From the NCBI RefSeq assembly GCF_000344615.1, contig NZ_KB467824.1, positions 2,785,963 through 2,849,962 of the forward strand: a stretch of 64,000 nucleotides of DNA. Reading direction: 5' to 3'. The DNA is from Janthinobacterium sp. CG3. GTDB lineage: Bacteria > Pseudomonadota > Gammaproteobacteria > Burkholderiales > Burkholderiaceae_D. Below the pieces are notes generated by a model. The model had not been told where the DNA came from, did not search any database, and saw only the letters and a program-made list of their open reading frames with translations. Positions 53,427-63,420 of the stretch are shown in pieces. Both the position numbers and the translations under genes were made by a program. The first letter of the stretch is position 1; each line of letters begins with the position of its first letter.

Positions 53427-54110
53427 ATGACGAGCACCCTCGACGCCCCCTCCCAGCTGATCGACGACTGCTGGAAGCAGATCGGCGTGGTCGGCGACCA
53501 AAGCTGCCCCAAGCTGGCGCAGCACGTCCATTGCCGCAACTGCGAAGTCTACGCCGACGCCGCCCAGCGCAATTTGCAGCGTCCGGTCGACGCCGCCTAC
53601 AAGCGCGAATGGGCCAGCCACTTCCGCACCCGCGCCGACAGCGGCGCGCTCAAGGACAGTTCGGCGCTGGTGTTCCGCGTCGGCCGCGAATGGCTGGCCC
53701 TGCCCACCAAGATGTTCGTCTCGGTGGCGCCGCAGGCCAAGCCGCACGCGCTGCCGCACCGCGGCGACCGCGCCCTGTGCGGCGTCGTCAACGTCGGCGG
53801 CCAGCTCTACCCGTGCATGTCGCTGGCCGGCCTGCTGGGCATCGACGCCCAGGCCGGGCCGCCGGCGCAGGGCCGCCACACCTTCGCCCGCCTGCTGCTG
53901 CTGGAGTGGGAGGCGCAAGCCTTCGCGCTGCCGGTGGCCGACCTGCACGGCATCGTGCGCTACGCCGGCGCCGCCGTGCGCGCGCCGGCCGCCACCATCA
54001 ACAAGGGCTTGTCGCGCTACCTGAGCGGCGTGATCGAGCACGACGACATGCACATCGGCTGCCTGGACGCGGCGCTGATCGGCTACCAACTTGCGAGGGC
54101 GCTGCGATGA
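53427..54110 (+). CDS. wspD: CheW-domain coupling protein WspD
   Basis: The 227-residue protein has a unique N-terminal region with Cys residues (CWKQIGVVGDQSCPKL, HVHCRNCEVYAD) followed by a CheW domain (about 70-225). Two different coupling proteins, WspB and WspD, are a hallmark of Wsp. The stop overlaps the wspE ATG by 4 bases. Confidence 0.9.
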   Translation: MTSTLDAPSQLIDDCWKQIGVVGDQSCPKLAQHVHCRNCEVYADAAQRNLQRPVDAAYKREWASHFRTRADSGALKDSSALVFRVGREWLALPTKMFVSVAPQAKPHALPHRGDRALCGVVNVGGQLYPCMSLAGLLGIDAQAGPPAQGRHTFARLLLLEWEAQAFALPVADLHGIVRYAGAAVRAPAATINKGLSRYLSGVIEHDDMHIGCLDAALIGYQLARALR

Positions 54111-56431
54111 GCCACCAGGAACCGCACGACCTGAGCCAGTTTTCCATGCTGGACCTGTTCCGCATGGAGGCCGACGGCCAGACGCAGATCCTGACCGACG
54201 GCTTGCTGGCGATGGAGCGCCACGCCGGCGACGCCGGCGCGGTCGAGGCGATGATGCGGGCGGCGCACTCGATCAAGGGCGCCGCCGCCATCGTCGGCCT
54301 GGGCGCGGTGGTGCAACTGGCGCACCAGATGGAGGACGCCTTCGTCGCCGCCCAGCGCGGCACGCTGCGCCTCACGCCCGAGCGCATCGACGTGCTGCTG
54401 GCCGGGGTCGACCTGATCATGCAGATCGCCCGCCTGGACGACACTGGCGCGGAAGCCTGGTTGCTGGCGAACGCGGCGCTGATCGAGCGCACCCTGAGCG
54501 GCATCGCCGGCATCGCCGGGCTGCCCGAGCTGCCGGCCTTGCCGAAGGCGGCGCCGGCGGCGCCGCCGAGCGCGCAACTGGCGCCGCCGGCGCCCTACCA
54601 GCCGGTGGCGGCGCCGCTGCCGTCCAATGCCGAGCCCGAGTCCGAGCCCGAGGCGGCGCCGGCCGCCGCCGACGAGGCCGCCGCGCCGGCGCGCAGCGCG
54701 CCCAAGGGGCCGGCGCAGAACTTCGACCGCCTGCTGTCGCTGGCCAGCGAGTCGCGCATCAACGCCCACCAGATGCATCCCCTGATCGCCTCGCTGCAGC
54801 GCTTCAAGCGCAACCAGGCCAGCCTGTTCGGCGTCGTCGAGCAGTTGCACCAGGCCATCGCCCGCGGCAACGACGCCGCGCTCAAGGAGAAGTCCCTGCT
54901 GGCGCTGCAGAAAAGCGCGCCGCTCAAGCAGTTCGTCATGGAGCACATCGCCGACGTCGAAAACTACGAGCGGCGCCTGCTGACGGTGGCCCAGGGCTTG
55001 GTCGACGAGGTGCTGGCGCTGCGCATGCGCCCGTTCCGCGACGGCGTGCACGCCTTCCCGCGCATGGTGCGCGACCTGGCGCGCAGCCTGGGCAAAGAGG
55101 CCCGCCTGGACATCGACGGCGAGGACACGCTGGTCGACCGCGACATCCTGGCGCGCATCGAAAGCCCACTCAACCACATGCTGCGCAACGCCCTCGACCA
55201 CGGCATGGAGGAGCCGGCCGAGCGCGCCGCCGCCGGCAAGCCGGCGCTGGGCACCATCCGCATGGAGGCGCGCCACCGCGCCGGCATGCTCAGCATCGAG
55301 ATCAGCGACGACGGCCGCGGCGTCGACCTGGAGAGAATCCGCGCCACCGTCGTCCAGCGGCAGATGGCCAGCGCGGCGATGGCGGCGGCGCTGTCGCCGG
55401 CCGAGCTGCTGGAATTCCTGTTCCTGCCGGCCTTCAGCCTGAAGGCCACGCCCAACCAGTTGTCCGGGCGCGGCGTCGGCCTCGACATCGTCCACGAAAC
55501 CATCCGCCAACAAAACGGCACGGTGCGGCTGGAGTCGGCGCCGGGCCAGGGCTTCCGCGCCCTGATCACGCTGCCGCTGACGCAGTCGATCGTGCGCGCG
55601 CTGGTGGTCGAGGTTGGCGGCGAGGCGTACGCGGTGCCGATCGTCAAGGTCGAGAAGGTGATGCGGGTGCCGCAGGCGGCCATCCACACGCTTGAAAACA
55701 AGCAGTTCTTCGATCTCGGCGGCGAGCACCTGGGACTGGTCTCGGCGGCCCAGGTGCTGGAACTGGGCGCGGCGCCGGCCGGCGCCGCCGAACTGGCCGT
55801 GGTGGTGCTGGGCAGCGGCGCGCGGCGCTACGCGCTGGTGGTCGACGCCATCCGCGGCGAGACCAGCCTGGCGGTGCAGGCGCTCGACCCGATCTTCGGC
55901 AAGATGCGCGACATCTCCGCCGCCGCCCTGCTCGACGACGGCGAGCCGGTGCTGATCCTCGACGTGCCCGACCTGCTGCTGTCGATCGAGAAGCTGCTGC
56001 ACGAGGGCGGCCTGCAACCGCTGGCCCAGGCCGAGCAGGACGGGCGCCGCAAGGTCAAGCGCATCCTCGTCGTCGACGATTCGCTGACGGTGCGCGAGAT
56101 GGAGCGCAAGCTGCTGCAGGCGCGCGGCTTCGCCGTCGACATCGCCATCGACGGCATCGACGGCTGGAACGTGGTGCGCAGCGGCGACTACGACCTGGTC
56201 ATCACCGACGTCGACATGCCGCGCATGGACGGCATCGAGCTGGTCGGCCTGATCAAGAAGGACCTGCACCTGCACGCGCTGCCGGTGATGATCGTCTCCT
56301 ACAAGGACCGGCCGGAAGACCGCGCCCGCGGCTTGGCCGCCGGCGCCGACTACTACCTGACCAAGGGCAGCTTCCACGACGCCACCCTGCTCGAGGCGGT
56401 GGCCGACCTGATCGGCGAGGCGCGCCTGTGA
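54107..56431 (+). CDS. wspE: Hybrid chemotaxis histidine kinase WspE (Hpt-HATPase-CheW-REC)
   Basis: The 774-residue kinase has an Hpt domain with phospho-acceptor His54 (AAHSIKGAAA) and an Ala/Pro linker (about 145-205). The CheA-type ATP-binding domain has the N box NHMLRNALDHGMEE, G1 ISDDGRGVDL and G2 LSGRGVGLDIV. A CheW-like domain follows, then a C-terminal receiver with phospho-acceptor Asp701 (LVITDVDMPRMDG). It phosphorylates WspR to raise c-di-GMP and WspF for feedback. It overlaps wspD and wspF by 4 bases each. Confidence 0.94.
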   Translation: MSHQEPHDLSQFSMLDLFRMEADGQTQILTDGLLAMERHAGDAGAVEAMMRAAHSIKGAAAIVGLGAVVQLAHQMEDAFVAAQRGTLRLTPERIDVLLAGVDLIMQIARLDDTGAEAWLLANAALIERTLSGIAGIAGLPELPALPKAAPAAPPSAQLAPPAPYQPVAAPLPSNAEPESEPEAAPAAADEAAAPARSAPKGPAQNFDRLLSLASESRINAHQMHPLIASLQRFKRNQASLFGVVEQLHQAIARGNDAALKEKSLLALQKSAPLKQFVMEHIADVENYERRLLTVAQGLVDEVLALRMRPFRDGVHAFPRMVRDLARSLGKEARLDIDGEDTLVDRDILARIESPLNHMLRNALDHGMEEPAERAAAGKPALGTIRMEARHRAGMLSIEISDDGRGVDLERIRATVVQRQMASAAMAAALSPAELLEFLFLPAFSLKATPNQLSGRGVGLDIVHETIRQQNGTVRLESAPGQGFRALITLPLTQSIVRALVVEVGGEAYAVPIVKVEKVMRVPQAAIHTLENKQFFDLGGEHLGLVSAAQVLELGAAPAGAAELAVVVLGSGARRYALVVDAIRGETSLAVQALDPIFGKMRDISAAALLDDGEPVLILDVPDLLLSIEKLLHEGGLQPLAQAEQDGRRKVKRILVVDDSLTVREMERKLLQARGFAVDIAIDGIDGWNVVRSGDYDLVITDVDMPRMDGIELVGLIKKDLHLHALPVMIVSYKDRPEDRARGLAAGADYYLTKGSFHDATLLEAVADLIGEARL

Positions 56432-57450
56432 GAATCGCCATCGCCAACGACGTCGGCATGGCCGCCGAGGCGCTGCGGCGGGTGGTCGCCAGCACCGCCG
56501 AGCACCAGGTGCTGTGGATCGCCCGCACCGGCCTGGAGGCGCTGCGCATGTGCCTGGAGAACCGGCCCGACCTGATCCTGATGGACTTGAACATGCCGGA
56601 GCTGGACGGCGTCGAGGCGACCCGGCAGATCATGCAACTGTGCCCGTGCGCGATCCTGGTCGTCACCGGCGCGCCGCAGGACAACGTCAACCAGGTCTTC
56701 CGCGCGCTCGGCGCCGGCGCGCTCGACGTCACCGCCACGCCGGTGTTGCGCGGCGGCCCCGACGGCGCCGCGCCGCTGCTGGCGAAGATCAAGACCATCG
56801 GCAAGCTGATCCGCCACAGCGGCGGCGGCGACGCGCTGCACGGGCGCGCCGGGCCGCGTCCGCCCGAGCGCAACGACAACGCGCCGTCGACGCTGGTGGC
56901 GATCGGCGCCTCCACCGGCGGCCCGGCGGCGCTGGCCAGGCTGCTGGCCGGCTGGGTGGCGCCGCCCGGTTGCGCCGTGGTGGTGGTGCAACACATCGAC
57001 GAGAGCTTCGCCAGCGTGTTCGCCAACTGGCTCGGCGAGCAGCTGGCGATGCCGGTGAAGGCGATCGACGATGGCGACGAGTTGAGCGGGAGCATGGTGC
57101 ACGTCGCCAAAACCAACGACCATTTGGTACTGGATCAAAATTACCGCCTGAGTTACGATGCAGCACCGCGCGACTACGCCTATCGGCCGTCGGTGGACGT
57201 GTTTTTCCACTGCGTGGCGCAGCACTGGCGCGGCGAGGCCATCGGAATATTGCTCACCGGCATGGGGCGCGACGGCGGCGACGGCTTGCTGGCGATGCGC
57301 CGGGCCGGCCAGTGGACCGTGGCGCAGGACCAGGCCAGCAGCGCCGTCTACGGCATGCCGCGCGCCGCGGCCGAGCTGGGCGCGGCGCAGGTGATTTTGC
57401 CGCTCGATCATATCGGGCCGGCGTTGCGCGCCAAAGTGGGTAGCAAATAG
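56428..57450 (+). CDS. wspF: CheB-type methylesterase response regulator WspF
   Basis: The 340-residue protein has a receiver with Asp53 (ILMDLNMPELDG) and a methylesterase domain with the CheB triad Ser162 (GASTGGPAAL), His188 (VVVQHID) and Asp281 (LLTGMGRDGGDG). It demethylates WspA and dampens signalling. In Pseudomonas, loss of wspF locks WspR on and gives wrinkly, hyper-biofilm colonies. All active residues are intact here. Confidence 0.95.
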   Translation: MRIAIANDVGMAAEALRRVVASTAEHQVLWIARTGLEALRMCLENRPDLILMDLNMPELDGVEATRQIMQLCPCAILVVTGAPQDNVNQVFRALGAGALDVTATPVLRGGPDGAAPLLAKIKTIGKLIRHSGGGDALHGRAGPRPPERNDNAPSTLVAIGASTGGPAALARLLAGWVAPPGCAVVVVQHIDESFASVFANWLGEQLAMPVKAIDDGDELSGSMVHVAKTNDHLVLDQNYRLSYDAAPRDYAYRPSVDVFFHCVAQHWRGEAIGILLTGMGRDGGDGLLAMRRAGQWTVAQDQASSAVYGMPRAAAELGAAQVILPLDHIGPALRAKVGSK

Positions 57451-57471
57451 ACTCCAAAAAAGAGAAAACAG

Positions 57472-58509
57472 ATGTCCGAGACCAGCAACAACGCCGAACC
57501 CGACGCCTACCTGACCGCCTTCAAGGTGCGCGTGCTGCTGGTCGACGACCAGTTGATCATCGTCGAGGCGATACGGCGCATGCTGCGCGAGCACGAGGAC
57601 ATCGAATTCCACTTCGTCACCGAGGCGGCGCTGGCCCTGTCCACCGCGCTACAGCTGCAACCGACGGTGATCCTGCAAGACCTGGTGATGCCGTCCATCG
57701 ACGGCCACGACCTGATCCGCCAATACCGCGCCGACCCGGCGCTGGCCAGCGTGCCGGTGATCGTGCTGTCGTCCAAGGAGGACCCGCAGATGAAGGCGCT
57801 CAGCTTCGCCGTCGGCGCCAACGACTACGTCGTCAAGCTGCCCGACAAGCTCGAACTGCTGGCGCGCATCCGCTACCACTCGGGCGCCCACATCAGCCGG
57901 CTGCAGCGCGACCAGGCCTTCCGCTTCCTGCGCGAGAGCCAGAAAAGCCTGGCCGACGCCAACATCGAGCTGCAAAAGCTGGCCGCGCTCGACGGCCTGA
58001 CCGGCATCGCCAACCGGCGCCGCTTCGACGAGGTGCTGCACACCGAATGGCAGCGCGGCCAGCGCGACAAGGTGCCGCTGAGCCTGCTGATGTGCGACAT
58101 CGACTCTTTCAAGCTCTACAACGATAACTACGGCCACCTGGCGGGCGACCTGTGCCTGAAAAAGGTCGCCGCGGTGCTCACCGAACATTTGAAGCGCCCG
58201 GCCGACCTGGCCGCGCGCTACGGCGGCGAGGAGTTTGCGCTGATCCTGCCCGACACCGAACTGGCCGGCGCGCTCGGCGTCGCCCAGGCTTGCCGCCGCC
58301 AGCTGGAAACCCTCCGGCTGGACAATCCACAGGCCGAACCGTTCGGCGTCGTGACCATGTCGATCGGGGTGGCGCGCATGGTGCCGTCGGCCGCGAGCGG
58401 CGTGGCGCAACTGATCGAACGGGCCGACCAGGCCCTTTACGCCGCCAAGCGCGGCGGACGCAACCGCGTCTACAGCGCCGCCGACCTGGCGGACCCACTT
58501 ACCCCTTAG
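57472..58509 (+). CDS. wspR: Diguanylate cyclase response regulator WspR (REC-GGDEF)
   Basis: The 345-residue protein has a receiver with Asp70 ([13 protein letters not shown]), the same position as P. aeruginosa WspR Asp70, a short helical stalk (about 140-172) and a GGDEF domain. The active site is GGEEF (251-255), with an inhibitory I-site RPAD (242-245) five residues before it. Phosphorylated WspR makes c-di-GMP, the output of the operon, promoting biofilm over motility. It starts 21 bases after wspF with AAAGAG upstream. Confidence 0.95.
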   Translation: MSETSNNAEPDAYLTAFKVRVLLVDDQLIIVEAIRRMLREHEDIEFHFVTEAALALSTALQLQPTVILQDLVMPSIDGHDLIRQYRADPALASVPVIVLSSKEDPQMKALSFAVGANDYVVKLPDKLELLARIRYHSGAHISRLQRDQAFRFLRESQKSLADANIELQKLAALDGLTGIANRRRFDEVLHTEWQRGQRDKVPLSLLMCDIDSFKLYNDNYGHLAGDLCLKKVAAVLTEHLKRPADLAARYGGEEFALILPDTELAGALGVAQACRRQLETLRLDNPQAEPFGVVTMSIGVARMVPSAASGVAQLIERADQALYAAKRGGRNRVYSAADLADPLTP

Positions 58510-58522
58510 GAAACCCGCAAGC

Positions 58523-58837
58523 ATGAGCACACAACTGGACAATGTCAGCGTCGTCAAACATTCCAATATCTACTTCGACGGCAAATGCGTCTCGCACACG
58601 GTGTTGTTCGCCGACGGCAGCAAGAAAACCCTCGGCGTGATTTTCGCCTCCTCGCTGAGCTTCAACACCGGCGCGCCGGAAACCATGGAAATCGTCTCCG
58701 GCAAATGCCGGGTGCGCCTGGCCGGCGCCAGCGAATGGACCGTCTACCAAGGCGGACAGCAATTCGACGTGCCGGGCGAGAGCCGCTTCGACATCGAAAC
58801 GCTGGAAACGCTGGACTACGTCTGCCACTTCGGCTGA
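58523..58837 (+). CDS. ppnP: Pyrimidine/purine nucleoside phosphorylase PpnP (YaiE)
   Basis: The 104-residue cupin-fold protein matches PpnP throughout ([54 protein letters not shown]). It phosphorolytically cleaves diverse nucleosides to base and ribose-1-phosphate. It lies 13 bases after wspR, so it may be read through with the wsp operon without obvious functional connection. Confidence 0.93.
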   Translation: MSTQLDNVSVVKHSNIYFDGKCVSHTVLFADGSKKTLGVIFASSLSFNTGAPETMEIVSGKCRVRLAGASEWTVYQGGQQFDVPGESRFDIETLETLDYVCHFG

Positions 58838-58846
58838 GCGCCGCAA

Positions 58847-58876
58847 CCGGGTCAGCCCCTCGGGGTCTGACCCCGG
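58847..58876. repeat. Dispersed hairpin repeat, family B, short copy
   Basis: CCGGGTCAG and CTGACCCCGG pair around CCCCTCGGGGT with one bulge. It shares the GGTCAG/CTGACCCC core with the elements at 19469 and 38071 and lies just after ppnP. Confidence 0.6.
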
Positions 58877-58919
58877 CCTTCGCCGGTGGTTCGCATCACC
58901 GCCCGCTGGCCGCGGACAA

Positions 58920-58948
58920 AAAAACCGGCAAGCGCCGGTTTTTTTATA
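58920..58948. terminator. Intrinsic terminator between ppnP and murB
   Basis: The short stem AACCGGC/GCCGGTT around AAGC has A residues before it and seven T residues after it; it can serve ppnP on the plus strand and murB on the minus strand. Confidence 0.85.
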
Positions 58949-58951
58949 CCC

Positions 58952-59980
58952 TCACACAAACACCGGTTCCGGCGCCAGCAGCACGCCGTAGCGCGCCTGC
59001 ACGTCGCGCTGGATCGCCTGCGCCAGCCGGATGATGTCGGCGCCGCTGGCGCCGCCGTTGTTCACCAGCACCAGCGCCTGCTGCGGATACACGCCGGCCG
59101 GCCCCAGGTTCCTGCCCTTCCAGCCGCACTGGTCGATCAGCCAGCCGGCCGCCAGCTTCTCGCTGCCGTCGCTTTGCGCGTGGTGCACCAGCGCCGGAAA
59201 CTTCGCCAGCAAGCCGGCGCACTGCTCGCGCGAGACCACCGGGTTCTTGAAAAAACTGCCGGCGTTGCCGATCACGGCCGGATCGGGCAGCTTGCGCCGG
59301 CGGATCGCCACCACCGTGTCGGCGACCTGGCGCGCCGTCGGCGCCGCCCAGCCCTGCTCGGCCACCGCCTGGGCCAGCTCGGCGTAGCGCAAATTGGCCT
59401 GCCAGCGCAGCGGCAAGGCGAACGTGACGTCGACGATCACCAGAGCGCCACCGCCGGCCTGCTTGAACACGCTGTCGCGGTAGCCGAAGCGGCAGGCGGC
59501 GCGGTCCATCTCGAACGTTGTCCCGCTAGCGCAGTCAAACACGGTCAGGCTGTGGAAGACGTCCCTGATTTCGACGCCGTAGGCGCCGATGTTCTGGATC
59601 GGCGCGGCGCCGACGGTGCCGGGAATCAGGGACAAATTCTCCAAGCCGCCCAAGCCCCGCTGCAAGGTCCACTGGACGAAGTCGTGCCAGGTTTCGCCGG
59701 CGGCCGCGCGCACCAGGGTGGCGTCGGCGTCGGCGCCGACCACGGCGATGCCGCGCGTGGCCATGTGCAGCACCAGGCCGGCGTAGTCGCCGGTGAGGAC
59801 GATGTTGCTGCCGCCGCCCAGCAGCAGGCGCGGCATGGCCGCCAGCGCCGGCTCGGCCAGCGCGGCGCGCAACTGGGCCAGCGACTCGACGCGCAGGAAA
59901 GATTGCGCGCGGGCATCAATGCCAAAGCTGTTCAGGGTTTTGAGCGGGACGTTGTGTTCGATGGCGAGGTCGGGGTGCAT
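58952..59980 (-). CDS. murB: UDP-N-acetylenolpyruvoylglucosamine reductase MurB
   Basis: The 342-residue FAD enzyme has [12 protein letters not shown] (51-62), [17 protein letters not shown] (121-137), the catalytic Ser242 in [10 protein letters not shown] and Glu338 in the C-terminal EPVFV, with GYRDS supplying the Arg. The presence of a Tyr loop and split C-terminal extension fits type I MurB as in E. coli. It reduces the enolpyruvyl ether to make UDP-MurNAc. The start is the ATG at 59980 ([10 protein letters not shown]). It is divergent from the YajQ gene. Confidence 0.95.
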   Translation of the reverse strand: MHPDLAIEHNVPLKTLNSFGIDARAQSFLRVESLAQLRAALAEPALAAMPRLLLGGGSNIVLTGDYAGLVLHMATRGIAVVGADADATLVRAAAGETWHDFVQWTLQRGLGGLENLSLIPGTVGAAPIQNIGAYGVEIRDVFHSLTVFDCASGTTFEMDRAACRFGYRDSVFKQAGGGALVIVDVTFALPLRWQANLRYAELAQAVAEQGWAAPTARQVADTVVAIRRRKLPDPAVIGNAGSFFKNPVVSREQCAGLLAKFPALVHHAQSDGSEKLAAGWLIDQCGWKGRNLGPAGVYPQQALVLVNNGGASGADIIRLAQAIQRDVQARYGVLLAPEPVFV

Positions 59981-60164
59981 GGGATACCGGTTTTTTTGTT
60001 CGATTATAGAGCCAAACCAACAAAAAACCAGTGCCGCACCGGGGCGCCGCCGCCGTTGTCCGTTAAAATGTCGCATCTTTAACGCGGCGGCGCCACTCGC
60101 GGGAGTTTGGCCGCCGCCCAGCGCGCTGCAAGTGCGCGCTCGCCACAATGAAAAGGAATGGACC

Positions 60165-60650
60165 ATGCCGTCATTTGATGTAGTCTCCGAAGCCGATATG
60201 ATCGAAGTCAAGAACGCCGTCGAGCAAGCCAACAAGGAAATCTCGACCCGCTTCGATTTCAAAGGCAGCGACGCGCGCGTCGAGCACAAGGAAAACGAAC
60301 TGACCGCCTTCGCCGACTCCGATTTCCAGCTCAGCCAGGTGCGCGACGTGCTGACCAACAAGCTGACCAAGCGCAAGGTCGACGTGCGCTTCCTCGACGA
60401 AGGCGATATCAAAAAAATCGGCGGCGACAAGGTCAAGCAAATCATCAAGATCAAGAACGGCATTGAAACCGAGGACGCGAAGAAGATCACCCGCGTCATC
60501 AAGGACAGCAAAATGAAGGTGCAAGCGAGCATCCAGGGTGAATCGGTGCGCGTCACCGGCGCCAAGCGCGACGACCTGCAGGCGGCGATGGCGATGCTGC
60601 GCAAGGACGTGCCGGACATGCCGCTGGAATTCAACAATTTCCGCGACTAA
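60165..60650 (+). CDS. YajQ-family nucleotide-binding (c-di-GMP-binding) protein
   Basis: The 161-residue protein is the full YajQ family: [30 protein letters not shown] and the late [19 protein letters not shown] pattern. Members in Xanthomonas and Pseudomonas bind c-di-GMP and alter virulence gene expression; others are known only as nucleotide-binding. AAAAGGA is a good ribosome-binding site. Its position is compatible with c-di-GMP signalling in this genome, but that is inference. Confidence 0.93.
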   Translation: MPSFDVVSEADMIEVKNAVEQANKEISTRFDFKGSDARVEHKENELTAFADSDFQLSQVRDVLTNKLTKRKVDVRFLDEGDIKKIGGDKVKQIIKIKNGIETEDAKKITRVIKDSKMKVQASIQGESVRVTGAKRDDLQAAMAMLRKDVPDMPLEFNNFRD

Positions 60651-60837
60651 ACAGGCTCCGCGGCGGCGCACCACCCGGGGCGCCGCCGCGGAGGCCTTGC
60701 CCGCATAGGGTAAAATTGAGGCTGTGCAAGGCTTCGTGCGCCAAGTGCGCGGCGGCGGTGCCATACCGCACCCACGCCGCAATGGGCGCCGGCGCACATC
60801 TGGCTCAGTGATAAACCACGGTAGTCTAAGGATAGCA

Positions 60838-62097
60838 ATGAAACGTGTTGATGATTTCCGCCTGAAGTTCGGCAAAAAAGAATACGTGCCCATCATGATT
60901 GGCGGCATGGGCGTCGATATTTCAACCTCGGAGCTGGCGCTGGAAGCGGCCCGGCTGAACGGCATCGGCCATATCTCGGACGCCATGGTCGAGGACGTCT
61001 CCGACCGCCGCTTCGATACCACTTTCGTCAAAGACAAGACGAAGCTGTACAAATTCAATATTAACAATACCGACAAGGCCGTGGTGCAGTTCGACCTGGG
61101 CCGCCTGGCCGAAGCGCAGCGCCTGCACATCGGCAAGACCATGGAAGCGAAAAAAGGCGATGGCCTGATCTTCGTCAACTGCATGGAAAAGCTGACCATG
61201 AACGGCCCGCGCGAAACCTTGCGCGTGCGCCTGAACGCGGCGCTCGACGCCGGCATCGACGGCATCACGCTGTCGGCCGGCTTGCACTTCGGCTCGTTCG
61301 CGCTGATCGCCGAGCATCCGCGTTTCCGCGACGCCAAGCTGGGCATCATCGTCTCGTCGGTGCGCGCGCTGCAGATTTTCCTGCGCAAGAACGCCAAGCT
61401 CGACCGTTTGCCCGACTTCATCATCGTCGAAGGCCCGCTGGCCGGCGGCCATTTGGGCTTCGGCATGGACTGGGCCAACTACGACCTGCATGCGATCACG
61501 CAGGAAGTGCTGGCTTACCTGAAGACCGAGCAACTCGACATTCCGCTGATCGCCGCCGGCGGCATCTTCACCGGCAGCGACGCGGTGTCCTTCCTGGAAG
61601 CGGGCGCGGCCGGTGTCCAGGTGGCGACCCGCTTCACCATCACCAACGAGTGCGGCCTGCCGGCCAAGGTCAAGCAGGAATACGTGAAGGCGCAAGAAGA
61701 GGACATTATCGTCAACGGCATCTCGCCGACCGGCTACCCGATGCGCATGCTCAAAAGCACGCCGGCGATCGGCGCGGGCATCCGCCCGGGTTGCGAATCC
61801 TACGGCTACCTGCTCGACGCCACCGGCAATTGCGCCTACATCAACGCCTACAACCGCGAAGTGGCGGCCCATCCGACCGAGAAAAACATCGTCGTGATGG
61901 ACAAGACTTGCCTGTGCACGCACATGCGCAACTTCAACTGCTGGACCTGCGGCCATTACACCTACCGCCTGAAGGACACCACGCACAAGCTGGCCAGCGG
62001 CAACTACCAGTTGCTCAGCGCAGAACACGTGTTCAAGGACTACCAGTTCAGCGTCGACAACCAGATCGCGCTGCCGGCACTGCAAGCCGAGAACTGA
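60838..62097 (+). CDS. Nitronate monooxygenase-like flavoprotein with C-terminal Cys cluster
   Basis: The 419-residue TIM-barrel protein belongs to the NPD/2-nitropropane dioxygenase-like superfamily. FMN-binding segments are visible: VPIMIGGMGVDIS near the N-terminus, EGPLAGGHLGFGMDW, AAGGIFTGSDAVSF and GAAGVQVATRF. It may oxidise alkyl nitronates or act in related flavin chemistry. Unusually, the C-terminus carries Cys358, Cys360, Cys368, Cys371 and His373 (CLCTHM and FNCWTCGH), a possible metal or Fe-S site not usual for simple nitronate monooxygenases. The start MKRVDDFRL at 60838 lies after AAGGATAG. A strong terminator follows. Confidence 0.82.
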   Translation: MKRVDDFRLKFGKKEYVPIMIGGMGVDISTSELALEAARLNGIGHISDAMVEDVSDRRFDTTFVKDKTKLYKFNINNTDKAVVQFDLGRLAEAQRLHIGKTMEAKKGDGLIFVNCMEKLTMNGPRETLRVRLNAALDAGIDGITLSAGLHFGSFALIAEHPRFRDAKLGIIVSSVRALQIFLRKNAKLDRLPDFIIVEGPLAGGHLGFGMDWANYDLHAITQEVLAYLKTEQLDIPLIAAGGIFTGSDAVSFLEAGAAGVQVATRFTITNECGLPAKVKQEYVKAQEEDIIVNGISPTGYPMRMLKSTPAIGAGIRPGCESYGYLLDATGNCAYINAYNREVAAHPTEKNIVVMDKTCLCTHMRNFNCWTCGHYTYRLKDTTHKLASGNYQLLSAEHVFKDYQFSVDNQIALPALQAEN

Positions 62098-62115
62098 GTC
62101 GGCCCGCTCCAACGC

Positions 62116-62152
62116 AAAACGGCACAGTCTGCGAAGACTGTGCCGTTTTTTT
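62116..62152. terminator. Intrinsic terminator after the flavoprotein gene
   Basis: A perfect 15-bp stem AAAACGGCACAGTCT / AGACTGTGCCGTTTT with GCGA loop ends in seven T residues; it can also serve the convergent DHH gene. Confidence 0.94.
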
Positions 62153-62166
62153 ATGCCGCGGCGGGA

Positions 62167-63105
62167 CTAACCCTCCAGGGTAATTCGCCCGGTCAACTCT
62201 TCCAACACCTGCGCCGCCTTCTCGTTGGGCACCTGGCAGGTGCCGGCGTTCTCGTGCCCGCCGCCGCCGTACTCCAGCATCAGCGCGCCGATATTGGTGC
62301 GCGACGTGCGGTTCAATATCGACTTGCCGGTGGCGAACACGGTATTCTGGTTCTTCAAGCCCCACAGCACATGAATCGAAATGTTCGTCTCCGGGAACAT
62401 CGCATATATGATGAAACGGTTGCCGGCAAATATCACCTCTTCGTTGCGCAGGTCCAGTACCACCAGGTTGCCGTGGATGCTGGAGCAACGACGGATCTGC
62501 TCCTTGCATTTTTCGCTGTGCTCGAAATACAAATCCATGCGCTCTTTGACGTCCGGCAGGGCCATGATTTGCGTGATCGTGTGGTTCTTGCAGTAGTTGA
62601 TCAAGTCCATCATCAACTGATAATTCGAAATGCGGAATTCGCGGAAACGTCCCAGGCCGGTACGCGCGTCCATCAGGAAATTGAGCAAGTCCCAAGCGTG
62701 CGGATCGAGCACCTCTTGCCGGTTGAACTGGGCGGCGTCGCCCTTGTCGACGGCGGCCATCATGTCGGACCAGGCCGCCGGGAACGCCTTGTCGCCGCCG
62801 TAATAATCGAAGACCACGCGCGCCGCCGACGGCGCCTCGGGATGGATGATGTGGTTGGCGCGCTCGCCGCTGTTGCGCAGGGTCTCCGACAGATGGTGGT
62901 CGAACGCCAAGTGCACGCCGGCGACGAATGGCAGGTTGGTCGTGATGTCGTTGTCGCTGACGGCAATTTTCCCGTCCTGCATATCCTTGGGATGGACAAA
63001 CAGGATCTCCTCGATGATGTCCAGGTGCTTCAACAGCACCGCGCAGACCAAACCATCGAAGTCGCTACGCGTGACCAAGCGATATTTTTTTGCTTCAGCT
63101 GACAT
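62167..63105 (-). CDS. DHH-family phosphoesterase
   Basis: The 312-residue protein has DHH motif I SDFDG (Asp15, Asp17), the DHH triad at 69-71 (AFDHHLSE) and a DHHA1-type C-terminus with GGGGHENAGTC. It resembles exopolyphosphatase/nanoRNase-like phosphodiesterases of about 300 residues; polyphosphate, short RNA or cyclic-dinucleotide cleavage are possible. The start at 63105 (MSAEAKKYRL) has AAAGGTG eight bases before it. Longer upstream ATGs lack that context. Confidence 0.88.
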   Translation of the reverse strand: MSAEAKKYRLVTRSDFDGLVCAVLLKHLDIIEEILFVHPKDMQDGKIAVSDNDITTNLPFVAGVHLAFDHHLSETLRNSGERANHIIHPEAPSAARVVFDYYGGDKAFPAAWSDMMAAVDKGDAAQFNRQEVLDPHAWDLLNFLMDARTGLGRFREFRISNYQLMMDLINYCKNHTITQIMALPDVKERMDLYFEHSEKCKEQIRRCSSIHGNLVVLDLRNEEVIFAGNRFIIYAMFPETNISIHVLWGLKNQNTVFATGKSILNRTSRTNIGALMLEYGGGGHENAGTCQVPNEKAAQVLEELTGRITLEG

Positions 63106-63420
63106 GGAAACACCTTTTAAAATGAAAGGAAATCTAGGCTCATAATACAGCCCAATAGTCTGGATGCACAGCAATAGTGACGCGACACAAATCAAGCTGT
63201 TGTGCACACCAATACCCCGCCCCCCCCAGCCGGGACAGCAAGGCCGCGCAACCGCGCGCCCCCCCGTCATATCGTCCCCCATGCTCTCGCGGCCACTGCG
63301 CAGCGTGATGAGCTGCGTCAATCTTTTTGTTGCATAAAAACACAAGCAGGCGCGCATACGACTCGTCGTGCTAAACTTTCCTCAATAATATTTTTACAAT
63401 GTTTTTTCTCAAGAATACCG

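Noticed and set aside
49884..57450. Flagellar chemotaxis (che) operon
   Set aside because: Two CheW-type genes, TPR-fused CheR, a CheA with C-terminal receiver and a terminal REC-GGDEF gene identify wsp, not motility chemotaxis.
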